Source: Ministeria vibrans ATCC 50519 (taxonomy: Eukaryota; Opisthokonta; Filasterea). From it: 30,061 bases of DNA. Positions 12,401 to 23,600 of this stretch are shown in pieces (within the stretch, counting starts at the first letter, position 1; each line of letters starts with the position of its first letter). The DNA lies in NCBI GenBank assembly GCA_943704425.1, contig CALSCP010001157.1, positions 38,492 through 68,552 on the forward strand, read 5' to 3'. The translations under genes and the position numbers were made by a program. The notes below the pieces were generated by a model. That model ran no database searches and had not been told where the DNA came from. It worked only from the letters and a program-made list of their open reading frames with translations.

Positions 12401-13400
12401 CTAGATGAGTTGGCACGACACACACATTTATTATTATTACAGATACCACAGCAAAGTGAGAAAAACAAACAGCGGAGACACACAAGAGACGTCGTCAAAC
12501 ACACAGCACTCACCTTGACGGGGCCGTCGCGACACGAAGCAATCTCGTGGAAATGTGTGCTGTCCGACACATCCCACACTTGCCAGCCGTTGACATAGCC
12601 GACAACCAGAACTTGCAGGGCCCCCACGCTGCCCGTGTCGTCTGCCGGCCCTTGGTCGACCGTCTGAAAACTCGTCCATATCACCTGCAGTCGTTCAAGC
12701 AAGGAAAGGGAGGCGCGACAAAGAGAAACAGAGTGAGGAGAGGGCAAAGAGATTGGTGTGACGAAAAAAAAAAAAAAAAAAACGCGATGCTGGTGACTAC
12801 ACTCACGAGGGCGCCAGTGTGTGTCTCACTTGTACCGAGAGTCATTACTGAAAAACGCAATAGTGTACAGGGAGAGATTGACGAGGGAGGTGGTCTACAG
12901 AGCAAATGTCACAGGTCGCGTGAGGCGGGAGGGGGAGAGAAAACGAAAGGGAAGCTGGAGAGACACATCTTGAGCAGAAATAGCGAAAACGATGAACTTG
13001 GGACGGGCAAGAGACAAGTCGACCGAGTCAAAAGTGGGCCGTGCGGGAATATATGACGCTGCACAAGAGACCAACACACTCTATGGTAGTATGCAGAGAC
13101 GTGGACGAGGCAGCGGTGCGTCGGCGTGCAGCGTGGTGGGGGATGGTGTGCGAAAAGAGTTGCGAGCAACGACGCAAACCCTAACCCTACGATTCCCACC
13201 TTGTCCGTTCTTGCGCGTCTCTCGGCATTCGCATCGGCCATCGGCACTCCTGTGAGCGCTGCACTTGCGCTTGTCAGGGTGCTCTGCACGGCGCCCGAGA
13301 TCATCGAGAAGACCGAATCCTGATCAGCATCACGACCGCGCACGCGCATTCCCGCCGGGCCCGTCAATCGTACATGGCCTGTGACACCACGACTGGTCAT
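9441..13400 (-). CDS. BCAS3: BCAS3 homolog, beta-propeller protein of the autophagosome-associated BCAS3 family
   Basis: Four exons on the minus strand: 13200-13400, 12514-12684, 11779-12400 and 9441-11596. They sum to 3150 nt, giving 1049 aa (animal BCAS3 is about 910-930 aa). Start ATG is 13398-13400. The N-terminal region shows WD40-like blades: DKVIWTSF, LQVLVVGYVNGWQVWDVS, CRDGPVK and HELKFRYMIYGIASNRRVVVVS. The last exon holds the family hallmark AMAFDPSGTLLVTAS, GHGFNVFQL, LYKLRRGIT, and ICFSPDSRWVTVTTTRGTSHVYPI. Family knowledge: human BCAS3 pairs with PHAF1 and binds phosphoinositide on forming autophagosomes; the propeller resembles PROPPINs. Low-complexity inserts (Thr/Ala at about 220-250) and Asp runs near the C-terminus (for example at 9951-9980 and 9480-9500) are lineage-specific. 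The C-terminal 350 residues look disordered. The gene is convergent with the PH-like gene and divergent from TMC. Confidence 0.92.
9951..9980. repeat. (CGT)n coding repeat, Asp run in BCAS3
   Basis: Eight to nine CGT units on the plus strand encode a run of Asp in BCAS3 (GAC codons on the minus strand). Smaller Asp runs lie at 9482-9500 and 9604-9618. Confidence 0.8.
11620..11706. repeat. AT-rich low-complexity tract in BCAS3 intron
   Basis: Alternating ATAATT/TTATTA with partial dyad symmetry, in the BCAS3 intron 11597-11778. No function inferred. Confidence 0.7.
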
Positions 13401-13757
13401 AATCAATGACAACAAAAAAGAATGTTTTAACTTTTATTTAAATATTTTTATTTTTTAAAAGTTTGAATAACTTGTTTCTTCCTTTCTTTCTATAAGTCGA
13501 GAAGTTCAGAAGGAGGCAAGTAGCGGATAACTCAGGAGAGGCGAAGAGACGGAGACTGGTTACAGGTAGCAGAATGGCGAAGAAACTGTGCAAAACCTGC
13601 TGGTTAATGAGAAAAGTAGAAGAGAACTGATTTGATCGTAAAAACTGTGAAACTGAGAAACTCTCAATGTAAATTATTTTCAATTTTATTCCCCGCCACT
13701 ACAGACGCCTCATCTTCACCAGCTGAGCCGTCGAAACATCTATAGTTTACCTAGTGC
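13401..13757. promoter_or_regulatory. Divergent promoter region, BCAS3/TMC
   Basis: Between the BCAS3 ATG and the first candidate TMC start. AT-rich near BCAS3 (13431-13460), then mixed. No exon or recognisable factor site found. Confidence 0.45.
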
Positions 13758-14582
13758 ATGGAGGTATGCTTAACCTGGATCCTTTCACGTTCCTCTGTGT
13801 TTTGTCGTCTCTTTTTTTTTTTTTAAACTTCTGGTGACGTCGTTACTTTTGCCTGAGAACTCACTTGTGCGCAGCCCACAGCGCGCATGCGTCTGGCCGC
13901 ACGGTCTTACGGCAGCATGCAGCAACTGCACGTGGCCATGGCGAGGCCCCCTACGCCTCCGTGGGGTGTCTCCACCGCATTTGTTTAGTTTGCTTGTCTG
14001 TGTTCTCTAAATATCCCTTGGCGGGCGCACATCAGCCATTCCGGCGCGCGCCGACGCCCCCAGACGGCCACGGCGTACTGAGTGCCAGCCCAGACACCCG
14101 CGACAATGCCGCGGAATGGCCTGCGTGTGTCCCTACTGCGCTGGTTTATTTTTAATCACTCTCTGCGTTGTGCTTGTGTTGGCGACGAGCCCTCTCGTGA
14201 TGCAGCGCAGCCGCGCGCCCTGCCTCGGATCCCCTGCATTAGAGCGCGTGCTGTCCCAGTCGACCCTGGACTGTTGCTGCGTCTGAGTTGGGTTTGTGCT
14301 TTTTCCGTTTCCTATTCGTTTTGCTTCTTTTTTAAAACTATCTTTGTTTCTTTTTGTGTTCTTTTTTCGGGGGTTGTCAGGCTGTCTACCCTCAAGCGAC
14401 GTGTGTGTGTTGTTGTGTGAAGCACCACAGTGTCATGCCTAGACTCGCACACTGCACTTCGTCCATTTGGGCATTGAACTTGATCTGTTGACCTTTCCCT
14501 TTTTACTCTCGTTTGTTTTCTTCATCCATGATGAGTATGATTGGTCTTCGTCTAACTATTATATTTTTTCCATTCTGCTCAG
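13758..14582 (+). other. Unresolved 5' region of the TMC gene
   Basis: The TMC frame is open to an acceptor at 14571-14582, so an upstream exon is expected. A good candidate is ATGGAG followed by donor GTATGC at 13758-13769. It is phase 0, as needed, and would give Met-Glu-Glu-Pro and an 819-nt intron. The middle part, 13865-14290, is strikingly GC-rich for an intron. It contains short open frames starting at 13887 (MRLAARSYGSMQQL) and 14082, but none joins the TMC exon in phase with a good donor. It could hold alternative first exons or a non-coding element. Confidence 0.45.
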
Positions 14583-17500
14583 GAACCCTCGTCACCTGGA
14601 ACCAGCCGAACACCCATTGCTCAACCTCCCGAGTGGCTCTACGAACGCAAGCGAACATACGGCGGGATGATGGATGATACAGATGAAATGGAGCTCAACG
14701 AGCGACAGTCACAGGCGACTGCAATCACCATGACGCCGCAGGGCGACGACGACGATGACACAGACGATGGCGATCCCGCTGTTGAAGTGACTGAGTTTGG
14801 TGCCGCTGCCAGTGCAACGGATTCGCCCAGAACCAGAGAGGTAATGCGCAGTCGAAAGTCATTGATCACACTCAAAATTCTTCTTCAATCCGTTCAGAGA
14901 CGAAGGAAGCTCCTTGTCGATCCCCATTCGGCGGGCTTCCAAAAGGTTGAGAGTCGCGGAAGCAGTGCTGTTGCTCAAATGGAGAACCGTGCAAGTGATC
15001 CGTCTGCCGCTGTGCGTCTCAACAAGAACATTGCCACGACACCCTTCCACAAAGTGTAAGCTCAAGGGCATACATCTACTACTAGTTTGACCGTCTTACT
15101 TTATGTTTTCTTCCTCTCTCTTTTTTTTCTCGGATGGGGTTCTCTCAGACGAATGAATGAACAAGTGATCCGGCACTCGGTGGCGACGGGTGACGACGAG
15201 GAGGACGATGATTTCGACGTCAGTCCGTACCCCACCAAGCGCGGTCAGTCGGTCCGTCGCAGCAAACGTCGTCACTCGCTGATGCGCTCGGCGACCATCA
15301 AATCATTGCCTGTCGACATTGAGAATGCTCCCTTCTCGTCGGCCCACCAGAGCCGCGGTGTGCAAGTGTCTTTTAACGAAGTCGCTCCGGGACGCTTCGT
15401 GCTACCCTCCGAGCGGCTGTACCACGACGAAGAAGGCGTCGAGCGGGTTGAGGCACTCTCGGGGTCCGTTGCAAAAGTCTTGCGCAAGGAGTACGGCAAG
15501 AAGAGTACGGAAAAGGTCGAGCGACTTCGCATTGAGAGGATGCGCGCCAGTCCCTTTGCGACCACTGGAACGTCACTCAAGAATCTTATGCGCGACAAAG
15601 TAGGAAACAGCTGTTGGTGTTGGGTGTTTGTTACTCACTGCTTTTTATGTTTTTGTTTTGTTATGTGTGTTTGTTTGTGTGTATGTGTGTGTGCTGTGTG
15701 TATAGTCATTGTTGGACGTTCAAGGACACGCACATTCGGGAATGCAGACAATTGGGCGAAATGTAGAGCAGGTGAACCGACTGCACGAGCAGATGGAGAA
15801 GGAGGAGGCAATGCAACGTACGGGCTGCTGGGGCAAACTTAAGGTGGCGGCCAAGCGCATTGCGCGACGCATTCGCGGACGCAAGCAAAAGGTTTGCACG
15901 CAGTATCAGGACACAACCTCACTGAAAATACCTCACACCAACTCTTTATTCTTTCTTTCTCTATCCCCTTTTTGCTCGTCTTTTTTTTTTCTCTCTGTCT
16001 GTTTACATTAGGATCCGGTGCCGTTGTGGCGTGCGTCCATCAAGGCAGTGGAGAGCAAGCTGGGCACGGCTGTTGCCAGTTTCTTTGTGTTTATGCGTTG
16101 GGTCTTCTTGCTCAACGTCTTCCTTTCGTGTCTCTGGTTTGGCGCTGTCATTCTGCCGCAGCTTGCCAGTCCTGTCAAGCAGAACCACACAACGACGAGC
16201 TTTGATGCATGGACTCTCTTTGTCGGAGAGGTATTGTTTTACAATGTGTGTGACAAAAAACGAATTCTCATGGATGCGGCATCTTTTTTTTTTCTCTATT
16301 AGGGGTACTTGGAGGACAGCGAAATGTTTTACGCGGGCTATCTGCCAACGCTGTTCTCCGGCGAGTTTAACATGGGCGTGTCGTACACGCTCACCATTGG
16401 CGTCATGTTCCTCGTGAGTTTCTTTGTGATTGTGCGCACTGTGTCGCGCAACTTTGGAAAACTGCGTGACTCGACAACTCTCGTGGCCCGCGATTCGGAG
16501 TACCCCTTTTCGGTGGCCGTTTTTTCGTCGTGGGACTACTCGCTGTGCAGCGCAAAAGGGTTGGGACACTTATCGGATAGCATTGCAAGTACACTACTGG
16601 AGCTGGTGGAAATCAAGGAGGCCATCGAGGTCAAGGTGACGCAGAAGGAGCGCCGCCGTCTCATTTTCCGCCGCATCTGCACCAACATTCTCTGCCTTCT
16701 CATTATGGGTATTCTATTATAGGACACACAAGCGTCCGTCTCTTGCTCACTTTTTTTTTTTTTGTTTTTGGTGTTTCTGTGTTTTAGGCGCATTGGCGTA
16801 TGGAATTTATTCGCTGATTGAGTGGCAGAATGCCAACCAGACCAACACACTCGTCTCCATTGGGTCGTCGCTTCTCATTTCATGCATCTCTGCCGGTGGG
16901 CCTATCATGTTTACTCTCATCACCAACAAGGAACTCTACGTCAAGACCGAGACAACTGTCAAGGTACATACGCGTCACATTGTGTCCAATGTTATGCGAA
17001 TTATGTTTTTTTTTTTTTTTAGGTGATCATGTTGCGCTCATGGGTGGTAAAAATGGGAGTTGTACTGTCGGTCATTATCTCGGTGTGGCGTCAGGACGAT
17101 GGTACAGTGTGCTGGGTGAATCGCATTGGTCTGCAATACTATCGTCTGGCCCTCGCCGACATTGTCATTAACACTGTCGCGACACTCTGGACCGGCTTTG
17201 GCTATCGCATGATCAACCGCCGTTGCTGTGGCGGCGACCGCATTAAGTTTGGTAAGCCGACGAGTTAGATGAGGGGGAGAAATGAGGAGAAAGAGATAAG
17301 GGAGGGAGAAAGGAGGAGAAAGAGATAAGGGAGGGAGAAAGAAGCAAAAGGAGCGTGACAAAATGGAGAGATCGAGAGAGAAAATGAATAGAGACAAAGT
17401 GATAAATGGAGAGGGAAACCGCACTGTTTTTGACACATTTGACTGTATGACTTGCTTACGCCCCAATTTGTACTTTTGTAGACATGCCGAAGAATGTGCT

Positions 17501-18102
17501 TGAAGTTGTGTATCGTCAGGCGGTCATCTGGATCGGCACGTCGTTCTGTCCGATTCTGCCGGGCATTGGTCTCATCTCGTTTACCATCATGTTCTTCGTC
17601 AAGAAACACACCTATCTGCGCACTGCCATGCTGCCCTTGCGCTACTACTCTGCCTCACGCTCGTCCACCTTTTTCATGGTCACGCTCCTTCTCTCGCTCA
17701 TTGTTGTCTTTATTCCCGTCGGCTTCATCGTTGCAAAGTAAGTCCCCCTGTTTGCCTTGTCTGTTTCCGATGCGCCCTCTCATTCATTTTTCTCCTTATC
17801 GCAGCACGGACACCATGTGTGGCGCACACAACAACATTGCGTCGATGTGGCAGGCGATCCCGGACACGGTGACAACGTGGCCCTCCTGGCTCATTTCCAT
17901 CATGGACTACCTCTTCACCGTCGCCTTTCTCGTGCCGCTCTTCATCCTCCTCTGCGCTCTCGCTTACTACCAGCGCGCCATCCTCAAGCGCCACAAGCTC
18001 ACCATGGCTGACATGGCCTTTGCCCTTGAGCTCGAGCGCGAAGACAAGCGTTTCCTCCTTCGTAACGTGGATCTTTCCAAGCTCGACAACCAGCAGCAGT
18101 AG
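14583..18102 (+). CDS. Transmembrane channel-like (TMC) family protein
   Basis: Ten exons on the plus strand: 14583-14840, 14898-15055, 15149-15599, 15706-15891, 16012-16230, 16303-16708, 16788-16963, 17023-17251, 17482-17737 and 17805-18102. They encode 878 residues plus a short upstream exon (see 13758). The 57-nt intron 14841-14897 leaves the frame open if retained, so exons 1 and 2 could be one. If the protein starts in this exon, ATG 14667 is the first choice. The N-terminal 420 residues are charged and cytoplasmic, with Asp/Glu runs and basic patches. About nine hydrophobic segments follow, for example MRWVFLLNVFLSCLWFGAVIL and FFMVTLLLSLIVVFIPVGFI. The TMC-domain block reads KFDMPKNVLEVVYRQAVIW and then FCPILPGIGLI and RSSTFF, matching animal TMC proteins. 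Family knowledge: TMC1/2 form the hair-cell mechanotransduction channel; other members act in excitability or ion transport. The role here is unknown. Confidence 0.9.
17284..17341. repeat. 29-bp tandem duplication in TMC intron
   Basis: GAGGAGAAAGAGATAAGGGA and following bases repeat once with period 29 (17284 and 17313), within a purine-rich intron (17252-17481). Confidence 0.85.
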
Positions 18103-18173
18103 TATTATTTTTTTAGTTAACATTCTCAATACGCTTGTTTGTTACTGTGAACAATCGAACACATTATTTGAAC
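18103..18173. terminator. Convergent 3' region, TMC/MTIF3
   Basis: Only 71 bp lie between the TMC stop (18100-18102) and the MTIF3 stop (18174-18176). No clear AATAAA is seen within it, so each 3' UTR probably overlaps the other gene. Confidence 0.6.
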
Positions 18174-19986
18174 TTAAGACACACCATTCATTCTCTTCGT
18201 TACCAAGACATTCTTCTCCGCATCAGACTGCTCTCCCCCCTCACTCTCCGTTGCTCGTGCTGCGTCACACCCTGTCGCTTGTTCCGTCTCGTCCTCGGTC
18301 GTTTGTTCCGGCTTGGTCTCCGAGTCCGTACTCCTCCCTTCGTCCTTCCCCGTCGCACTGTCAGAGCCGCCTTGCTTGTGCTTCTTCCGGCCCGACCGCA
18401 TGTCGCGCTCCATCTCAGCCGTCTTCTTCGCTTCCGCCGACTGTGGCAGTGGCTTCAACACAGTCGCAAACCCATTCCGCCCAAAGTCCCGAATTTCCGT
18501 CTGACGTGATGGAGTACACCTATGCACGACGCAATAAAAAAAAAAGAAGAAGAGGGTCAAGGGCAAAACGAGAGGAATACAACGGGTCACGTACAGTGCC
18601 TCGACACGACGTGCCACGCGGTGCAACATCTCGTGAATGGTGTCCTGCCGCACTTGCTCGCTGAGATCACGCCGTCGCTTCATTTGTACATACACGAAAC
18701 AGCGCTTGCCCTTTCTCAAGAAATCTTCCAACTGTTTCACCTGTAGTCCAATCAAACCAAAAAGTGAGAAGAGTTAGATAAATTACACTAATTATAAGAA
18801 TTATTATTATTATTATTAAAAATAATTATTATACATATTTTTATATATTAATAATACTGATACATATTTTATATTGAAGAGATATAGGTAGTTGATTTCA
18901 TGGAGAGATAGATGGTGAGGTGAAAAAGAAAGAAAGAGGAAAAAGAAAAAAAAAAACAAAATAAAGAAATAAAATAATTAATACAATTATAGAAAGACAC
19001 TAAGACGGTTCGTTCTGAAACTTGAGAATGTGCAATACCTTAACGTTGAGATCGTGTTCGCTGGTGATGGTTTTGAGGTGTACTGCTTTGGCTCCAATGG
19101 GTGTCCACGGGTCGTCCAATCCTATTTGCGCTTCCAGCTTCTTTTTCTCTTCCGCTCGCTACACAAAACACGCCAGAAATCGCCAAGTAAGTGCCTCGGG
19201 GTTGTAATTCAAAGCGTTCCGTCATACGTCGTGTTTGATGCGTGCATCAAAATCCGATTTAGAGTACAGCCGTACAATCACTGAGGAGTCTTTGGTAGCG
19301 CCCACTTGGCAAGGAATTCCTCTGCAACACACATACATGTACACATTACACACACGAGTGCACAAATGAGACGATCGCCACAATATTATTGTACTTGTGC
19401 TCATGGGCTTCTCTGCGAGCATCCTCGACTGTTTTCAAGTCAGGCATTATTTTGCCGTCCATACCAACGACACGGGCGAGTGTGGACCCTGGCACACGCT
19501 CAAGTTTAACGGCGGTTAGCTAAAGCACAATATACATACAAATATAAACGATCAGAACACACAATGCATCCACACACGACAGAGACAGAGACAGAGAGAG
19601 CGACCGACCGTCCCTCATCGGTGTTGACTTGTACCTCAATTGACGTTGGTCCTGCATCCTCCTCTAATCTGGACATCTGCCAACCACAGAGGCACGAGAA
19701 GTGAAGAGTCAGTCAACATACATCCACACGCACACACACACACAGGCGGACACTCACCAGAAATTCGTGTTTCTTTTTCAAAAGGAGTTTCTACAGCAAA
19801 GGGACGACAGTCAAAACGACTCTCACTCCTTTGCGACGGGCGTACTTTCTTGCTTGGGGCCCAAGCGTAGTGCTGGACAGGCGCAAATGGCAGCAGTGCA
19901 GCTAGACCCCGCCTCGTCGACAGGGCTGGGGCAGCCGTGGGGCAGGCGCGAAGAAACGGCGAGACGCGTCGCAGGACAAAAAACAT
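18174..19986 (-). CDS. MTIF3: Mitochondrial translation initiation factor IF-3
   Basis: Eight exons on the minus strand: 19846-19986, 19758-19790, 19635-19676, 19395-19519, 19228-19321, 19039-19158, 18595-18740 and 18174-18519. They sum to 1047 nt, giving 348 aa. Two are micro-exons of 33 and 42 nt. The start MFFVLRRVSPFLRACP, rich in Arg and Ser with no acids, is a typical mitochondrial presequence; an in-frame ATG at 20070 lies behind a likely 5'-UTR splice acceptor (TTTTCAG/GTCCC). The IF-3 N domain follows (LARVVGMDGKIM, LKTVEDARREAHEHK, VIVRLYSKSDFDARI). The C domain comes next: AVHLKTITSEHDLNVKVKQL, FLRKGKRCFVYV and VEAL..ATVLKPLP. Family knowledge: IF-3 binds the small mitoribosomal subunit and keeps subunits apart during initiation. 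The last 80 residues form an acidic Glu/Thr/Ser tail beyond the bacterial IF-3 end. Confidence 0.88.
18741..19038. other. AT-rich intron of MTIF3
   Basis: A 298-nt intron with ATT/TAT runs (18790-18880) and a purine-rich stretch (18920-18970). No RNA gene or nested ORF seen. Confidence 0.6.
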
Positions 19987-20638
19987 TGGGACCTGAAAAG
20001 ACGAAAGAGGATTGAGAAAGTGTGCGAGTAGAGCGCACGGGGAACAGAGGATGGCAGTATCCTTGAACATGCGTCAGATGACACGCCATAGAAGGGTCGG
20101 CATGAGCTGCAATGGAGGGGCGCGACCGGGTCCGCCCGACAGCTTTGCGAGCGGGCAACCAGCCCCATTCAGAGCGAATCAGGGCGCGCCCGCCTGGCTG
20201 ATATGATTCTTCATAGCAATGAAAAAGGAGGAAGCGACGAGAGGTCGAAGAGAGGGGAAACAACGTACGTTTGAGCTGACTGTATCAGCACGAAAAATAT
20301 TAGAATTCATTATGAATCGATATTAATCGATTCGTGTTTAATAATTCGACAATCAATTCATGTCAAAGGCAGTATTGTGCTTCTCTGTGTTTTGTATATT
20401 TAATATTGTCTTGTTTTGATATTGACTACAGCTCTCGATTCTCTATTAATATAATATAATTTTTTCTAAATTGGATAATCGATTCGTGTCTAACTTATTG
20501 GGAACTTCTTCTTCTTCTTTCATTTTCTACTTCCTTCTCAATTACTTCGTCGACAAGAGAGTGTTGCGCTTGTTCATTGTTGGTGTGAGATGTTTATACA
20601 AAAGTAAAAAAAAAAGAAAATACCAGGTTACGTTGAGG
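19987..20638. promoter_or_regulatory. Region between Rb 3' end and MTIF3 start
   Basis: About 650 bp. The part near MTIF3 (19987-20265) is GC-rich and probably 5' UTR; an acceptor TTTTCAG ends just before the MTIF3 ATG and a GTACGT donor lies near 20265 on the minus strand. A GGGCGCGCCC palindrome sits at about 20180. The part at 20280-20480 is AT-rich with ATCGAT/ATTCGAC repeats (20310-20360). No other gene seen. Confidence 0.5.
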
Positions 20639-23600
20639 TTATATAGACTCATCCATTTCTTCGAGCTCGTCGTCCTGCACACTGGCAGTCATGCCGCTGC
20701 TTGCACGCGACAGCTGAGACAGTTGCATAGCCGCCTCCATCGCCGTGGCTGCATCCGAATCAATGGAAGACCGCACAGCAGTAGCTGCTGCAGCAGCAGC
20801 AGTGCTGGCGCTGGCACCGGTTGCAGTCAGACTGGAACTTGCTCCAGTAGAAGTACGTGAAGAGGTGCTTGCCGTTGAGCGGGTACGCTGAGGTCGCGTC
20901 ACAACGTTACTGATTTTATCTGCGAGTGATTTGGTTCGTTTGGGGGTGGGCGCGTCGGAAAAGTCCAGCGCGCGTTTGGCACTTGTGCATGGGTCTTCCA
21001 CAAGGTTGTTAATTTTGTCAAGGTCCTAGAAAATGACAACAATATTCATCTTGTTGTCACAATCAAATTGATTCTCTTGTACGTACAGTTCCGTCCGACC
21101 TCCCAAAGATGTATCCACCACGAATGGGGGAATCCTGAGGGTTTGCGAGGAGTTGTCGGGTGCGAGGAGTGCGCCCACCGGCATCGGGAGAGCCAAGACC
21201 ACGTACGGAGAGAGGCACACCCGTAATAGGCTGCGTGTGAACAAGCAGGAGGAGTGTGACGTAAGAGAAACGCGGCGTGCACAAATTGGTCAAGTTGCGG
21301 TTTACCTTGCGAGGCGAGAGAGGACCCCCCACGCTTGGGAACTGAGGAGGCTCAGAGAGCTAAAGAGGAGAAACGGTCAACACAACAACAAAAAGAGCAA
21401 GAAGAAGAACCAGTCCGTACAGGCGCACGATCGTTGGACGGAGCAAAGAGCAAGATAGTCTCTTTGAGCTCGGACACAAAAATTTCGTTGTAAAAGGCAA
21501 TGATGGTGTCGCGACGCTCCGGAGCGCCTGTGTCGGGGTTGGACGGGGCAATGAGAACGCCACGGAAGACGTGTTCCTTGGCATGGGGCATGTGTGAGTT
21601 GTACGCAGCGGTAATGTTGTAGAAAGGCAGTTCCGTGTCCATGAGACGCCCAACTGCAAAGAAGGCACAGAGGATCATCTGATCGATGTGTCGTTCGCAC
21701 AGCAGACTCCACTTGTGTTGCACAATGTGACCCACAATGCTCCACACTCGTTTGAAAACTTGTCCGTCCCGTTTGACTACACAGTGACAAAGAACACAAA
21801 AAAGCGCAGTGAGAATAATATTCAATAATGGTTTTAAAAATAGTTATAAATATGCATGTGCATGTAGTGCATGTGTGTGTATGTGTAAGTAAGAAGAGGA
21901 GATGATTTGCTTACAGTTCAAGTGTGTGCACAGCTCGCGAATGCGCACGGCAATAAGATAGTAGAATTTGCGGAAGAACAAATCAATGGGCTGGGTTCTT
22001 GCGACCGGTGTTGCTGGGGATGCGGTGGTTGATGAGGCGGAGGCGGAGGCGGAGGCAGAGGCAGAGGCAGAGGCAGCAGCAGAAGCAGCCGGTCGTGTTT
22101 CACCCTACGTAGTGACAGTTTAGTAAAAAAAAAAGAAAAACCAACAATAACAACAACAACAACAACAGCAACAGCAACAGCAACAAACCACAACAACAGG
22201 GAGTTTTGAAGACTTACTCCACCGGCGACAAAGAGAGCACGACGAACCACGGGCGAGGTAAAGGGGGCAGAAGAGGGGGCCGCGGAGGGTGCGGGAGCAA
22301 TGCGGGGTGTTGAAACGACGTCGCTTGATGGAGCACTCTTGCGAGTTCTGAGTTGCTCGAGAAGGGGCGAGCCAGAGCACCAAACAAGCTCTTCGAGGAC
22401 ACGCTCTTCAATGCCATTGAGGTGCTTGACCATGGCACGATCAAGAGAGGACTCTGAGCGTACGACGGAGTCGATGACGCGATAAAAATCGTACGCAGAG
22501 AGACCCATAGCATTGAGGATCCACGGGAAGGCACAGGGCCCCACCTGGAACGTGTCCAGGATTAGCTCCAGACAACACGTCAGAATCGCCTGGTGGAATT
22601 GATCCGCGCTTAGTAGATCAGCAAAGTGCCTTTTCGTTTCACCGAAGCGAGCCTTTTCCGCGCGCAAAAAGGCAAGCATAATTCGAAAGTAGAACCTATG
22701 AAACAGCATAGCATCGTCGTTATCATTCTTATTCTACGCTTTTCTTGTGTTACTTGACTCCGAGATCGTATCGCTGATTTGCAAGCTTGTCGGATGTTGA
22801 GCCGACGGCAAGGGCATATTTGGGCACAAAGCGCTTGCGTCCATTGGCAATGCGTTCGTAGAGGCGCTTGCGGATCGAGTCGGAGTCGGGACAGTCGTTG
22901 AGAAAAGACTCGAGCTCAGGGGAGATGGCAGTCATTTCGCCCTGAAGGGTGTTACGCAGCCGCATGACTGTACGCAGTGCCTTGGTGAGGGGAGTGGGCG
23001 GGGGTGAGTCGGAACCGGCCGAGGTCGAAGCAGCCGCAGCTGAGGATGCTGCGGCCGCAGTCGAGAGAGCAGTAAGCCGACTGCGACCAGTCAATGGTGT
23101 CTCCTGCACATTGATGGGCATACGACTCGCTTCATCCATTCTGTGAAGCACGCGTTTCAAAAAGATCAATTAGAAGGATGTGGAGAAAAAAAAATGGTAT
23201 ATGCACAAATGTGTGTACCGGGGATTGAGATTGCGCCGGACACCTTCGCGCGCAGTCGGACGGCTGTCAGAACCAGCATGGGGATGTTTCTTAGGCGTCG
23301 TCTATACACAAGTGGAAAATAAAAACAAAGAAAGAGAGCGAGAGGTGTGTGAGGAGGAGTGCAAGAAGAGAGAAAGATGTGGGAAATATACGAGTCCAGT
23401 GCTGCGAATGTCATCGCCAGAAGTGAGAGAAATCTCGTCAAAGCCGCCGGACATGGCACAAACGTTGTCGTAGGAGCGACGCAGGCTCGCCACGTTGACA
23501 GCAAGGTTCTTCTCGTCCATCAGACCGGACACATCGTCTACGACCACTATCGGAGTCCTGCAACAACAACAAGACGAGTGAGGATATGAAGGTAGAATCG

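Noticed and set aside
13188-13198. Two CCCTAA-like telomeric units
   Set aside because: Only two units, placed in a BCAS3 intron next to a splice donor; too short for an interstitial telomere.
13865-14420. Plus-strand ORFs of 96 and 112 aa upstream of TMC
   Set aside because: No family resemblance, and neither joins the TMC exon in phase with a good donor; recorded as an unresolved region instead of a gene.
20012-20206. Possible tRNA or small gene in the GC-rich stretch upstream of MTIF3
   Set aside because: No cloverleaf or B-box-like sequence could be built; best read as 5' UTR or intron of MTIF3.
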